DNA of 64,000 nt from Palsa-504 sp963790065 (GCA_963790065.1 CAWBNK010000006.1:372001-436000); one strand, 5' to 3'; counted from the stretch's first letter, positions 1-9,310 are shown. Notes: generated from the letters alone by a model not told the origin. Made by a program: numbers and translations.

Positions 1-136
1 CCGCGATCCGCTTGTCGATCTCCGTGCCGATGCGTTCCACCAGGCCCTCGGCCAGTGCCTGGTCATAGCCGGGGCCAAGATCCTGCAGGGCCGCCACCGA
101 AGCGGCGATCTCAGCCTGGCTTTCTGCGGCCATCAT
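1..136 (-). CDS. Hypothetical protein, N-terminal fragment (cut by window edge)
   Basis: An open frame on the minus strand begins with two consecutive ATG codons at 136 and 133 and runs off the left edge. About 45 residues are visible. They are rich in Ala, Glu and Leu, with a stretch reading LGPGYDQALAEGLVERIG. This composition and the Gly-Pro-Tyr motif resemble the N-termini of actinobacterial small membrane-associated proteins of unknown function, but that is an impression from memory. No membrane segment lies in the visible part. The gene points away from everything else in the window and is probably unrelated to the monooxygenase on its right. Confidence 0.5.
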   Translation of the reverse strand, partial: MMAAESQAEIAASVAALQDLGPGYDQALAEGLVERIGTEIDKRIA

Positions 137-612
137 GCCCTCCCGGACGTTCGGTCAGCCTCTGCAGAAACGGTACGGACCCAGGCAGCGCAGCAGAATG
201 CGGCTAGCACCCGTCGCGTCCTGGGGTTTCCCCCCGCAAGCCCGGGGAGTTGTGAGGGAAACTGGACCTAGCTGCGGTCAGGCTACATGGCCAGCGCCGG
301 CTAGGTGGCCAGCGTCGGCCATATCTTCTCCTGGAGGTAACGTGTCCTTACTTAAGAGTCAGCAACGCTGGTTCGCTTGTAGCTGGCCGGGGCCGGCCCG
401 TCCCCGTCGATGGATCGCGTTTCTGCCGCGTTAACCCTGGCCAGGCAGCGATACCCAGCAACCTGAATCGTTGACTCACTAGTAAATATGTGCTACTTTA
501 CGTACAAGTAAGCCTGGCAGTTCGGCCGCATGCCGTCAACGGCATCAGCCGACTTTTCATGTCAGGCTGGCCCGTAATCTCCAACCTACGGCCAGAGGCG
601 ACCACAAAACAG
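137..612. other. Intergenic region, divergent promoter zone
   Basis: No convincing gene is seen in these 476 bases. The frame open at 135-434 has no RBS and an implausible composition. The only AT-rich part is about 470-510, just upstream of the monooxygenase. It contains TACTT and AAGTA in inverted orientation around a TACGTAC centre, a plausible operator or promoter. No terminator hairpin was recognised. Confidence 0.4.
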
Positions 613-2130
613 ATGATGCGCCCCCGTCCTGACCCGGTAGATGTCCTGGTTGTGGGCTTTGGTCCGGTCGGAGCCGTCCTGGCCGGCCTGCTCGGCCAGC
701 GCGGTCTCGAGGTCCTGGTCCTGGAGCGGGACTACCAGGTCTTCCCGCTGCCCCGGGCGGCTCACGTCGACCACACCGGCCTGCGCACCTGGCAGGAGCT
801 GGACTTGCTCGACCGCCTGCTGCCCGCCATGCAGCCCAATCTCGGGCTGGACTTCCTCACCGCGGGCGGTGACCTGCTGGCCAGGATCCCCGGCGACCAG
901 TCCAGCGCCTCGGGCTTGCCGAGCAGCATGTACTTCTTCCAGCCGGCCCTGGACAGCGCCGTCCGGGCGGCCGTGACCGCCATGCCGTCGGTGACCGTCC
1001 AGCTGGGGACCGAGGTAACCGGCCTGGCCAGCGCCGATGACCACGTCGAGGTCACGGCCGTCGGCCCGGACGGCGAGCCGCGCGAGGTGACGGCGAAGTG
1101 GGTCGTGGCCTGCGACGGGGCGGCCAGCCGGATCCGTGACCAGATCGGGTTCGAGGTCGAGGACCTGCACTTCGAGGAACCCTGGCTGGTCGTCGACCTG
1201 GTCCTGGACGGCGAGCGGGCCGAGCCGGGCCGGGCCATCTGCCTGTGCGATCCCCGGCGGCCCACCTACTCGATCCCGATGCCAGCCCGGCGCCACCGGT
1301 TCGAGTTCCGGCTCATGGACGACGATGACCCGGCCACCATGTTCTCACCCGGCCGGATCTCCGAGCTCGTCGCCGCCTGGTTCCCCGGCCGGCCCTTCGA
1401 GCTCGAGCGCACGGCCATCTACACCTTCCACGGCCTGGTGGCCAGGAACTGGCGGCACCAGCGCGTGTTCCTGGCCGGCGACGCCGCGCACCAGATGCCG
1501 CCGTTCCTCGGGCAGGGCATGTGCTCCGGGCTGCGCGACGCGGCCAACCTGGCCTGGAAGCTGGACCTGGTGCTGCGCGGCGGCGCTCCGGACGAGCTGC
1601 TGAACACCTATGCGGAGGAGCGGCGCGCCCACGTTCGTTCGGTGGTCGAATCGGCCGTCCGCATCGGCCGGCTCATCTGCACCATCGATACGAACGAAGC
1701 GGCCGAACGAGACCGGCAGATGCTCAGCGATTCCCGCCCGCCCTCCCAGCGGATCGCCTTCACGCTGCCGGCCCTGCCGGCCGGCTCGCTGATCCACGAG
1801 AACGGCGGCGACCTGTTCGTCCAGCCCTCGGGGCCGGACGGCCGCCTGGACGACGTGATCGGGTCGCGCTTCGCGGTCCTGGCCCGCACCCAGGCCCTAA
1901 TCGGGCAAGCACCGATCGGGCCGGGCCCGGCCGACTGGTGGCGGGACCGGATGGGCGCGTTCACCGCGGCCGTCGGCCAGCTGGCCCCGGTGCACGCCAA
2001 GGGCGTCCTGGGCTGGCTGGACAGCCACGACAGCGACGTCGTGGTGGTGCGGCCCGATCGCTACGTGCTGTGGGCCGGGCCGGACCTGGACGACCTGACA
2101 CCGAAGATCGCCGGCCTGCTGGCTGGGTGA
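613..2130 (+). CDS. FAD-dependent aromatic monooxygenase (MhpA/PheA-like)
   Basis: This is a group A flavoprotein monooxygenase that would use FAD and NAD(P)H to hydroxylate an aromatic or polyketide-like substrate in the cytoplasm. The dinucleotide-binding motif VGFGPVG lies at residues 14-20. The DG motif (CDGAASR) is near residue 165 and the second FAD motif GDAAHQMPP near residue 288, followed by GQGMCSGLRDAANLAWKL, which is typical of the 3-(3-hydroxyphenyl)propionate hydroxylase group. The 505-residue length fits the family. An in-frame start exists at 490, but the 41 extra residues lie over the AT-rich promoter zone and lack FAD-fold character, so the ATG pair at 613/616 is preferred. 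A damaged quinone oxidoreductase follows after 15 bases. The substrate is unknown. Confidence 0.85.
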   Translation: MMRPRPDPVDVLVVGFGPVGAVLAGLLGQRGLEVLVLERDYQVFPLPRAAHVDHTGLRTWQELDLLDRLLPAMQPNLGLDFLTAGGDLLARIPGDQSSASGLPSSMYFFQPALDSAVRAAVTAMPSVTVQLGTEVTGLASADDHVEVTAVGPDGEPREVTAKWVVACDGAASRIRDQIGFEVEDLHFEEPWLVVDLVLDGERAEPGRAICLCDPRRPTYSIPMPARRHRFEFRLMDDDDPATMFSPGRISELVAAWFPGRPFELERTAIYTFHGLVARNWRHQRVFLAGDAAHQMPPFLGQGMCSGLRDAANLAWKLDLVLRGGAPDELLNTYAEERRAHVRSVVESAVRIGRLICTIDTNEAAERDRQMLSDSRPPSQRIAFTLPALPAGSLIHENGGDLFVQPSGPDGRLDDVIGSRFAVLARTQALIGQAPIGPGPADWWRDRMGAFTAAVGQLAPVHAKGVLGWLDSHDSDVVVVRPDRYVLWAGPDLDDLTPKIAGLLAG

Positions 2131-2145
2131 CCGGGAGGTACCCGC

Positions 2146-2902
2146 ATGCGCGCCATCGTCTATGACCGCGGCGGCGGGCCCGACGTCCTGCGGCTGGTCG
2201 ACAAGCCGGTGCCCGGGCCCGGGGCGGGCGAGGTCCGGGTCCTGGTCGTCCGCTCGGGCGTCAACCCGGCCGACTGGAAGACCCGCAGCCGGGCCGGCTC
2301 GCCTCGGTCCCGGCGCGCTGCAGGGCCAGGTCATCCTGGTCGCGGGCGGCGCGGGCGCGGTCGGCAACGCCGCGATCCAGCTGGCCCGCTGGTCGGGCGG
2401 CACGGTCATCGCCACGGTGAGCTGCCCGGCCAAGGCCCGGCTGGCCGAGGCAGCCGGTGCCGACTGCGTCCTGGACTACCGGGGCCAGGACGTGGCCCGC
2501 GAGGTCCGAAAGATCGCCCCGGCCGGCGTGGACACCATCGTCGAGGTGGCCGCGGGGGCCAACGCGGCGCTGGACGCGGGCCTGATCGCCCCGCAGGGCA
2601 CGGTGGCCTGCTACGCGAGCGACGGCTCCGAGCAGATCGTCCTGCCCGGCCAGGGGCTCACCACGCTGAACGTCCGCTGGCAGTTCCTGTCCGTCTACAC
2701 CGTGCCGCGGGCGGCCAAGGAGCGGGCCATCGCCGACGTGCAGGCCGCCCTGCTGGCGGGCGCGATCGGCGCGGGCCCGGGTAAGGGCCTGCCGCTGCAC
2801 CACTACCCCCTGGCCGAGACCGCCCGCGCGCACCAGGCGGTCGAGAACCACGCCGTGGGCAAGGTGCTGATCGACGTCACCGAGCCCGCCTGCCAGTGTT
2901 AA
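2146..2902 (+). pseudogene. Quinone oxidoreductase (zeta-crystallin-like MDR), internally deleted and out of frame
   Basis: The reading begins at an ATG behind GGGAGG and encodes a typical MDR N-terminus (MRAIVYDRGGGPDVLRLV, then VNPADWKTRS). After about 48 residues similarity continues only in another frame, from about base 2322. There the NADPH-binding motif AGGAGAVGNAAIQLA appears and the frame runs to the stop at 2902. The roughly 90 residues that normally lie between these parts (the rest of the GroES-like domain) are absent. An out-of-frame internal deletion explains both facts. The two halves would not give a functional enzyme. The gene follows the monooxygenase closely, so it probably was part of the same operon. 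A sequencing artefact could explain the frame change but not the missing domain. Confidence 0.8.
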
Positions 2903-2940
2903 TAGACCAGTGTGAATAGACGGAGCGGCGGCGGCGACTA

Positions 2941-5100
2941 CTATCCCTGCGGATCCCGCAGCAGCAGGAGCGCGTCGACCGCGGCGAAACCGTCCGGTGA
3001 GTAGATGAGCGGGTTGATGTCCAGGGTCGCGATCCACTCACGACCGCGGGCGGCCAGCTGACCCGCGGCGACCAGGATGCCGGCCAGCGCGTCCAGATCC
3101 CATCCGGGCCGGCCGCGGAACCCGTGCATCACCTTCAGGTCCGCGAACTCCTCGATGAGCTCCCGGGCCGCCGCCGTGGTGAACGGGGCCATCCGCCCGC
3201 CCACCCGGTTGAGTACCTCGACGAAGATGCCGCCCAGGCCCAGCACCACCAGCGGTCCCAGCTCGGACTCGCCCTGGATGCCCAGCAGGGCCTCGCCGTC
3301 GGCCTGGAGCATGGGCTGGACCGCCACCGAAGCCGCCAGCTGGTCGCGGGCCGCGATGGAACGCAACTCGGTCACCGCGCCGGCCAGCCCGCCGGCCTCG
3401 ACCCGCAGCCGCACCGCGTCGTGCTCGGTGCGGTGCGCCACGTCCGCCAGCTTGACCACGTAAGGTCCGGCGAACGGCGGCTTGACCTGCGTGGCATCGG
3501 CATACGGCCCGACCAGCTGATACGGCGCCACGGGGATGCCGTGCTCGGCCAGCAGGGCCATGGTGGCGCCGAACGGCAGCATCGGCCCCTCGGGCTGCCT
3601 GACCGGTTCGCAGGCCGGCCGGGCGACGGGCAGCCCGGCCACGGCCGGGGCCCGCCGGGCCGCGCGGTGCCGGACGAAAGCGCCCATCGTGGCCAGGCCC
3701 CGCAGGCTGGACCGCAGGCCGCGGCCGCGGACCAGGGCGCCCTGCAGGTAGTCCTCGATCCAGTCGCCGGGGACGCCGGAGCAGTTGGCGATCACGCACG
3801 GCTTGGCCACCTGCGCGGCCGCCGCGGCGTAGTCGATGACCGGGCTGAGGGCCACGCCGTCCCGGTAAGAGATGTCTTCGTCCGAGGTCGGCTGGATCAT
3901 GAAGATGGCGTCCAGGCCGGGGTCGGTGACGTACTTACCGATGATCTCGGTCCAGGTCGCGGCGCCGAAGCTGGCCGCGTCCAGCGGGTTGGGCACGGTC
4001 ACGCCCGGGACCCGCTCGGCCAGCCACGGCTTATAGTTCTCCAGCGGCGCGATCGGCACCCCCTCGGCCACGGCCAGGTCCGCGCACAGGGACGCGAACC
4101 CTCCGGTGCGCGTGACCACCCCCAGCGCGGACACCGCGGTCCAGCGCTCGGGCGGAAGCTGGTCGAACAGCGCCAGCCGGTCGATGAGTTCCTCGACGTC
4201 GTAGGCCAGCGCCACGCCGGCCTGCCGCAGCGCCGTGTCGTAGACCCAGGCGTCTCCGGTCAGGGCGCCGGTGTGCGACGCCGCCATCTGCTGCGACTGC
4301 TCGGTGCGGGCCAGCTTGAGCACCACGACGGGCTTGCCCGCGTCGGTGGCCCGGTCCACGGCGGCGAAGAACTCCTCCGGCCGCCTGATCTGCTCCAGGA
4401 TCAGGCCGATCGCCTTGGTTTCCGGGTCGGTGACGAAGTAGTCGACGTAGTCGGCCAGGTCGGTCACGGCCTCGTTGCCCGCCGACACCAGGACGTTCAG
4501 GCCGCTGTCCGGGTAGCTCCACGCCGCCATGGCCGCGCCGCTCAGCATCGCCCCGCTGTGCGACACGACCGACATGCCGCCGGGGCGGCGCTTGTGGTGC
4601 GAGGCGATGGTCAGGCTGACCCGGTGCGGGACGTTGATGAACCCGAGGCCGTTCGGCCCGATCGCCGCCACGCCCGCCGCCCGGGCCGCGGCCGTGAGCC
4701 GGGCCTGCCGGGCCACCCCCTCGCCCCCGACCTCGGCGAAGCCGTTGGCGATCAGGACCACCCCGCCGACGTCCAGGCCCGCCATCTCCTCGATCAGCTC
4801 CGTGGTCCGCTCCGCGGACATGCAGCTCAGGACCGCGTCGACGGGCCGCCCGAGCTCGGTCAGGCTGGGCACGGCCGGCCGCCCCAGGACGGTGTCGTAG
4901 CGCGGGTTGATCATGAAGATCTCGGCGTCGCCGTCGAAGGTCGGCTTGATCGTCCGGGCGAAATGCGAGGTGTCGCTCAACCCGACGAAGGCGATGCTCG
5001 AGGGGCACAGCAGCCGGGCCAGCGGCGAACGCGCGGCCTGCTGTCCTGCCGTCCGGGCGCCCGGTGAGCCTGCCTCGTTCCTCGCGTCCGCCTCGATCAT
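2941..5100 (-). CDS. NDP-forming acyl-CoA synthetase (acetyl-CoA synthetase, ADP-forming type)
   Basis: A 719-residue protein with the domain order of fused ADP-forming acyl-CoA ligases. It has an N-terminal CoA-binding Rossmann domain (about 30-150, with SSIAFVGLSD), a succinyl-CoA-ligase-like middle part containing VVSHSGAM and SHTGALTGDAWVYD, and a C-terminal ATP-grasp domain (about 490-710, with YVVKLADVAHRTEHDAVRL). The family interconverts acyl-CoA, ADP and Pi with the free acid, CoA and ATP. In a catabolic cluster it would activate a carboxylic acid or recover ATP from an acyl-CoA. The start at 5100 has GGGAG upstream, and a good promoter lies at 5131-5158. It is convergent with the decayed quinone oxidoreductase. 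The acyl substrate cannot be told. Confidence 0.88.
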   Translation of the reverse strand: MIEADARNEAGSPGARTAGQQAARSPLARLLCPSSIAFVGLSDTSHFARTIKPTFDGDAEIFMINPRYDTVLGRPAVPSLTELGRPVDAVLSCMSAERTTELIEEMAGLDVGGVVLIANGFAEVGGEGVARQARLTAAARAAGVAAIGPNGLGFINVPHRVSLTIASHHKRRPGGMSVVSHSGAMLSGAAMAAWSYPDSGLNVLVSAGNEAVTDLADYVDYFVTDPETKAIGLILEQIRRPEEFFAAVDRATDAGKPVVVLKLARTEQSQQMAASHTGALTGDAWVYDTALRQAGVALAYDVEELIDRLALFDQLPPERWTAVSALGVVTRTGGFASLCADLAVAEGVPIAPLENYKPWLAERVPGVTVPNPLDAASFGAATWTEIIGKYVTDPGLDAIFMIQPTSDEDISYRDGVALSPVIDYAAAAAQVAKPCVIANCSGVPGDWIEDYLQGALVRGRGLRSSLRGLATMGAFVRHRAARRAPAVAGLPVARPACEPVRQPEGPMLPFGATMALLAEHGIPVAPYQLVGPYADATQVKPPFAGPYVVKLADVAHRTEHDAVRLRVEAGGLAGAVTELRSIAARDQLAASVAVQPMLQADGEALLGIQGESELGPLVVLGLGGIFVEVLNRVGGRMAPFTTAAARELIEEFADLKVMHGFRGRPGWDLDALAGILVAAGQLAARGREWIATLDINPLIYSPDGFAAVDALLLLRDPQG

Positions 5101-5130
5101 CCCGCTCCCATCCTTCTCCGCCAGAAGTTA

Positions 5131-5158
5131 ACCCTAACAGTATTGACACTCGAGTCAA
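5131..5158 (-). promoter_or_regulatory. Sigma70-like promoter of the acyl-CoA synthetase gene
   Basis: On the minus strand a TTGACT -35 box (5158-5153) and a TAGGGT -10 box (5136-5131) are 16 bases apart, about 30 bases before the ATG at 5100. The -35 region also forms an imperfect dyad (TTGAC and GTCAA around six bases), a possible operator. Assigned by inspection only. Confidence 0.5.
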
Positions 5159-5343
5159 CAGTGGCCTTCAGGCTGCGCTTACCGATGACCGAAGGTGCCA
5201 GCCGAATGCCAGGAAGCTGCTGTTCTTGCCGATGAGCTGCCGCAATGGCCGGTAGCGCACCTATACAATATGCTTACCTTTAAGTAAAACACTGATCGCG
5301 GCCCAGGTGCCGCGCACCCCCCGCATATCCGGATGGTGCACAG

Positions 5344-5381
5344 AACTCGCTGGGCTTCGGCATAACTCGCTGGGCTTCGGC
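5344..5381. repeat. 18-bp direct repeat, period 20
   Basis: AACTCGCTGGGCTTCGGC occurs at 5344-5361 and again, identical, at 5364-5381. Short tandem duplication in non-coding DNA; function unknown. Confidence 0.85.
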
Positions 5382-5518
5382 GCAAGTGGCCGCGATCGGC
5401 CTTCTCACGCGAGATCCCAGCGTGAAGGCCCGACGGATGGGAGCCATGGGGCAGGTAGGAACCAGGGGTAGGTGGGAACCGAGGTCGGCTGGGTGGGCAG
5501 AGCCAGCGGTGATGCCGG

Positions 5519-6670
5519 TCAGTCCGCGGCCGAGCAGCGCGGGCCCGGCACCCAGGAGTCGCGGTCGCGGCCCTGGTTGATCACGCGCTGGTGGTTCTGC
5601 AGGTGGAGCAGATGCGCCCAGGTCTCGCTCACCGCGCTCTGCCGGGCGCCGCCCAGAGTCTGGTCCCAGCCGCGCGACCAGGTCAGCACCGCCGAGACGT
5701 CCCAGGTCGACAGGCCGGGATCGGCCGCGACGGCGTGCTCGATCTCGGCCAGCCTGGTCCGGTGGTGCCGCAGCAGCATCTCGAGGCGGGCGCCCAGATC
5801 GGCGAACCGGTACTCGTGCGCAGGCAGCACCTCGGCCGGGTTGTACCGGGCCAGCGCCCGCAGCGAGTCCTGGTAGTCGCCGAGCGGGTCGCCCTCGGAG
5901 CCAGGCGGCAGCCCGATGTGCGGCGTGATCCGCGGCAGCACGTGGTCGCCGGTCAGCAGCACGTCCTGCCGCTCGTCGTAAAAGCAGAGGTGACCCGGCG
6001 TGTGGCCGGGCGTCCACACGGCCCGCAGGGCCGTCCCGGCCCCGAGCGGCAGGCTGCCGTGCTCGACATCGAAGTCGGGCCGGGCCAGTTCCCTGTGCAC
6101 CCTGACCGCCCCGGTCATCATGGCCGCCACCTGGTCGGCCTGATCCTCGGGCGCCCCGCGGGAGCGCAGCCAGTCCGCCAGGTGCACCCGCCCCACCTGC
6201 GGCTCCCGGGGCTCGGACCGGCGCAGGGTGGCCCGCTCGGCCGGGTGCATGCCGACCAGGGCGCCGGACGCCTCGCGGACCCGGGCGGCCAGGCCCAGGT
6301 GGTCGGAGTGCGCGTGCGTGACCAGCATGTACTTCAGGTCGGTGATATCGTGCCCGGTCTGCGTGATGCTGGCGCACAGGGCCGTCCAGGCCTGTTCGGT
6401 CGGCCACCCGGTGTCGATCAGGGCCAGGCCGTTCCGCCCGGACACCAGGTAGGCCAGGGTGTAGCGCAGCCCGCTGCCCGGCCACGGCACCGGAATCGAC
6501 CACAGCCCGGGCCGGACCTCCTCCACCGGCGGGAGCAGGTTCTCCAGCCAGGCGTAGCGCTGGGCCGCGCCGACGGCCGCGCCCTCGGCCGGTGTACCGG
6601 ATCCCTTCAGGCCCACGCAGCCCGGAGCCTGCTCGCCGCTCCCGCTGCCTGCATCCGGCTGCGCCGCCAT
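5519..6670 (-). CDS. Metallo-beta-lactamase-fold hydrolase (glyoxalase II-like)
   Basis: A 383-residue soluble protein with the binuclear zinc motif THAHSDHLG near residue 117. A third His lies in WTPGHTPGHLCFY, the bridging Asp in LLTGDHVLP, and a late His in LPAHEYRF. All the expected metal ligands are therefore present. Family members hydrolyse thioesters, lactones or similar bonds. The C-terminal helical extension after PAHEY is typical of the long actinobacterial MBL proteins near acyl-CoA genes. The start at 6670 is tentative; the first 28 residues are low-complexity, and a later start near residue 37 (AQRYAWLENLLPP) is possible only with a rarer codon. It stands alone on the minus strand, divergent from the small gene at 6795. 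Confidence 0.85.
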   Translation of the reverse strand: MAAQPDAGSGSGEQAPGCVGLKGSGTPAEGAAVGAAQRYAWLENLLPPVEEVRPGLWSIPVPWPGSGLRYTLAYLVSGRNGLALIDTGWPTEQAWTALCASITQTGHDITDLKYMLVTHAHSDHLGLAARVREASGALVGMHPAERATLRRSEPREPQVGRVHLADWLRSRGAPEDQADQVAAMMTGAVRVHRELARPDFDVEHGSLPLGAGTALRAVWTPGHTPGHLCFYDERQDVLLTGDHVLPRITPHIGLPPGSEGDPLGDYQDSLRALARYNPAEVLPAHEYRFADLGARLEMLLRHHRTRLAEIEHAVAADPGLSTWDVSAVLTWSRGWDQTLGGARQSAVSETWAHLLHLQNHQRVINQGRDRDSWVPGPRCSAAD

Positions 6671-6794
6671 CTACCTACCGAAGACCCTTCACGGGAGTAG
6701 CGCCGTTGACCTAGCCCAGTTCCAGGCGTTAGCGTGACGCATGAGTCGACGTTTGTCAAATTGTCGATGAATGAACGTTCCCTGAGGAGAGCCG

Positions 6795-7133
6795 ATGGCG
6801 AAGTCGATGTTCATGGCGTGGTCCAGCCCGGTCGACGAGGCTAGCGAAGACGAGTTCAACGCCTGGTACGACGGCACTCACGTCCCCCAGGTGCGGGCCG
6901 CGATCCCGGCCATCACCGCGGTGCACAGGTACCGGGTGGCGGACGTTCCCGGGGTCGGCGCCCCGCCGGCCCATCGTTACCTCGCGGTGTGGGAGATGGA
7001 CACCGACGACGTGGCGGGCGCCATGGCCGCGCTCGGTGCCGCCTCGGCCGACGGCCGGATGGACATGACCCCGGCGATGGACCTGTCCGTCAACCCGCCC
7101 GTCCTGCACTGGTTCCACGCCGTCACCGGTTAG
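6795..7133 (+). CDS. Small dimeric alpha/beta-barrel (EthD-like) protein
   Basis: A 112-residue protein starting behind a strong GAGGAGA site. The pattern EDEFNAWYDGTHVPQVRAAIPAI is that of the EthD/DUF4286-type ferredoxin-like fold, in which a Tyr-Asp-x-x-His-Val-Pro motif lines a pocket. Related proteins act as small-molecule monooxygenases, decarboxylases or binding partners in aromatic or polyketide degradation. The exact function is unknown. The DHA2 pump follows after 38 bases on the same strand and is probably co-transcribed. Confidence 0.75.
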   Translation: MAKSMFMAWSSPVDEASEDEFNAWYDGTHVPQVRAAIPAITAVHRYRVADVPGVGAPPAHRYLAVWEMDTDDVAGAMAALGAASADGRMDMTPAMDLSVNPPVLHWFHAVTG

Positions 7134-7171
7134 CCGCCCGCCGCCCGGGGCCGGCCGCAGAGGGGAATCGC

Positions 7172-8740
7172 GTGACGGAGGCCGTCGCCGCAGCCGTGGC
7201 TACTGGCCGGCTGCGGAGCCGGCCCTGGATGACCCTGGTCGTCGTGTCCATGGCGGTGATCATGGTGGCCATCGACGGCTCGGTGGTCGCGGTGGCCAAC
7301 CCGTACATCGGGCGCGACCTGCACGCCTCCCTGGCCGACCTGCAGTGGATCACCAACTCCTACCTGCTGGCCCTGGCCGTCTCGCTGATCCTGGGCGGCA
7401 AGCTCGGGGATTACTTCGGCCGCCGCCGGGTATTCCTGGCCGCCGTGTCCGGCTTCACGGCGGCGTCGCTGGCCATCGGCCTGGTGGGCACCACCGACGG
7501 GGTGATCGTCCTGCGTGCCGTCCAGGGCGCCTTCGGCGCGCTGCTGCTGCCCAACACGCTGGCCCTGCTCCGGGCCGCCTACCCGGCCGAGGCACTCAAC
7601 CGGGCCGTGGGAACCTGGGTGAGCGCTTCGGCGGTAGCCACCGCCGCTGGTCCCATCGTCGGCGGGCTGTTCGTGGAGCACATCTCCTGGCAGAGCGTGT
7701 TCTTCATCAACGTCCCGGTGGGGATAGCCACCGTGGGCCTGGGCCTGCTCCTGCTGTCCGAGTCGCGGCAGGGCCAGCGGCGCCGCTTCGACATCCCGGG
7801 GGTGGTGACCCTGGCCCTGGGGCTGCTGGCCGTGGTCTACGCGCTGGTCAACGCCCAGGCCTGGGGCTGGGGGAGCGCCCGCACCCTGGGCCTGATCGCG
7901 CTGGGGGCGGTGGTGCTGGCCGGGTTCGTGGCCATCGAGCACGTCACGGCGGACCCCCTGGTCCCGCTGGGCATCTTCAGGGACCGTTCGGTCTCGCTGA
8001 GCACGGTGATCGTGCTGCTCGACTTCTTCGCCCTGTTCGGCGTCCTGTTCTTCATCGGCCTCTACCTGCAGAGCGTGCACGGCTACAGCCCGGCCGGAGC
8101 CGGGGTACGCCTGCTGCCCCTGACGATCACGTTCGCCTTCTCTGGCAACATCGGAGCCCGTCTCACCGAGCGGTTCGGACCCTGGCTGCCCATCACCGGC
8201 GGACTGCTGGCCACCTCGGTAGCCCTGTTCTCGCTGGCCACGCTGCAGGTCGACTCCAGCTACCTGCACCTGTGGCCCCCGTTCGCCCTCATCGGGCTGG
8301 GCATCGGGCTGGTCGTGACCGCGGCCACCGATGCCATCGTGGGCAACGTGCCGGTCGACGAAGCGGGCGTGGCCAGCGGCATCCAGGTCACGGCCATCCA
8401 GCTGGGCGGAGTGCTGGGCACCGCGGTGGGCGGCTCCCTCATCGGGGCCACGGTGGCCGGGGGGCTGCTGAGCCGCCTGCTGAGCGCGGGGGTGCCGCCC
8501 GCCGTGGCCCGCACCCTCGTCCGGTCCTCGGCCGTGGTCTCCCAGGGCCTGGCCCCGGTGCCGGCCGGCTCGTCCGCCCACGTGGCACAGGCCATCACCC
8601 AGGCTAGCCACGCGGCGTTCATGGCCGGGCTGCACCTGACCATGGCCGTGGCCGGCTCCGCCGCTCTTATCGGCGCGGCCCTGGGGCCCTTCGTGCGCCG
8701 GGGCAGCACGCCGGCCGGCGCGGCCGGGCCCGTGCTGTGA
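7172..8740 (+). CDS. DHA2-family MFS efflux pump (EmrB/QacA type)
   Basis: A 522-residue integral membrane protein with about 14 hydrophobic segments. The start of TM1 carries the DHA2 motif VAIDGSVVAVANPYIG, with the membrane Asp intact, and the A-motif loop is GGKLGDYFGRRRVFL. It would export hydrophobic drugs or metabolites by proton antiport. The GTG at 7172 is chosen because AGAGGGGAA lies 5-10 bases upstream and the protein then starts just before TM1. The frame extends upstream to 6989, but that part overlaps the small gene at 6795. A C-terminal periplasmic loop and last TM are complete, so the gene looks intact. Confidence 0.88.
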   Translation: MTEAVAAAVATGRLRSRPWMTLVVVSMAVIMVAIDGSVVAVANPYIGRDLHASLADLQWITNSYLLALAVSLILGGKLGDYFGRRRVFLAAVSGFTAASLAIGLVGTTDGVIVLRAVQGAFGALLLPNTLALLRAAYPAEALNRAVGTWVSASAVATAAGPIVGGLFVEHISWQSVFFINVPVGIATVGLGLLLLSESRQGQRRRFDIPGVVTLALGLLAVVYALVNAQAWGWGSARTLGLIALGAVVLAGFVAIEHVTADPLVPLGIFRDRSVSLSTVIVLLDFFALFGVLFFIGLYLQSVHGYSPAGAGVRLLPLTITFAFSGNIGARLTERFGPWLPITGGLLATSVALFSLATLQVDSSYLHLWPPFALIGLGIGLVVTAATDAIVGNVPVDEAGVASGIQVTAIQLGGVLGTAVGGSLIGATVAGGLLSRLLSAGVPPAVARTLVRSSAVVSQGLAPVPAGSSAHVAQAITQASHAAFMAGLHLTMAVAGSAALIGAALGPFVRRGSTPAGAAGPVL

Positions 8741-8764
8741 CCGGGCCGGGCCTGTGACCGCGGG

Positions 8765-9310
8765 TCAGGGACTGGGCACGCCGGTACCGTTGTGGCCCCG
8801 GCCGGCCAGCACGTCCTCGACGGTCAGGGCCGCGCGGTCAGCCGTCCCGTGCGCCTTGTAGCGCCGCATGAGCTGCAGCAGCACGCCGCCCGACCGGCGC
8901 GGGTGGACGAACATCTGGAACCACTGCTCATCGGCGCCGAACGGCTCGTAGCCGTGCGCCGCGAACCGCTCGAACGCGGCCCGCACGTCGTCGACCAGGA
9001 AGGTCACGTGGTGCATCCCGCCCTCGGGATTACGGCGCAGGTAGCTGTCCAGGAAGGCGGAGCCCGGCAGCGGCTCGATCAGCTCCACGCACCAGATCCC
9101 GCCCAGCTCGAGCCGGACCGCGCGCCAGCCGATCGCCGGGTTGTCGGCGCCCACCACGAACCGCCCGCCCAGCGTGTCCCGCCACAGCGGCAGCATGTCC
9201 CTGATCCGGCGGCCGGCCATCGCGACATGGTCGAAGGTCGCGCCGATCTGGCCAGCCAGGCCGGCCTCGTCGCCGCCGAGCTCGGCGGCCCCGGGCAGCT
9301 GAGCCGTCAC
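8765..9310 (-). CDS. VOC-family protein, methylmalonyl-CoA epimerase-like
   Basis: A 181-residue protein with two beta-alpha-beta-beta-beta halves. The first metal His is in FDHVAMAG (about residue 28) and the second in GMHHVTFLVDD. The conserved TLGG, ELIEP and VDDVRAAFERFAAHG patterns resemble methylmalonyl-CoA epimerases and lactoylglutathione lyases. The last position, usually a metal-binding Glu, reads Gln (GVLLQLMRR), so either the metal site is altered or this is another VOC subfamily. The role in the cluster could be epimerisation or isomerisation of a CoA-bound or hydrophobic intermediate. It is convergent with the DHA2 gene and divergent from the MaoC gene. Confidence 0.75.
   Translation of the reverse strand: MTAQLPGAAELGGDEAGLAGQIGATFDHVAMAGRRIRDMLPLWRDTLGGRFVVGADNPAIGWRAVRLELGGIWCVELIEPLPGSAFLDSYLRRNPEGGMHHVTFLVDDVRAAFERFAAHGYEPFGADEQWFQMFVHPRRSGGVLLQLMRRYKAHGTADRAALTVEDVLAGRGHNGTGVPSP

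Larger units (their letters stand above)
5101..5518. other. Intergenic region upstream of acyl-CoA synthetase
   Basis: These 418 bases hold the promoter described at 5131-5158, an AT-rich island at about 5260-5293 (TTTAAGTAAAACACT at 5279-5293, resembling an element at 39743 and 60725), and an 18-base direct repeat at 5344-5381. No gene with family similarity was seen. Confidence 0.4.

Noticed and set aside
135..434. 99-codon plus-strand frame at the left edge
   Set aside because: No RBS, odd composition with many Trp/Arg/Pro, and overlap with the upstream gene start.
3124..5067. Long plus-strand frame opposite the acyl-CoA synthetase
   Set aside because: It has an Arg/His/Gly-rich composition typical of the antisense of GC-rich coding DNA and no family similarity; the minus-strand gene has clear domains.
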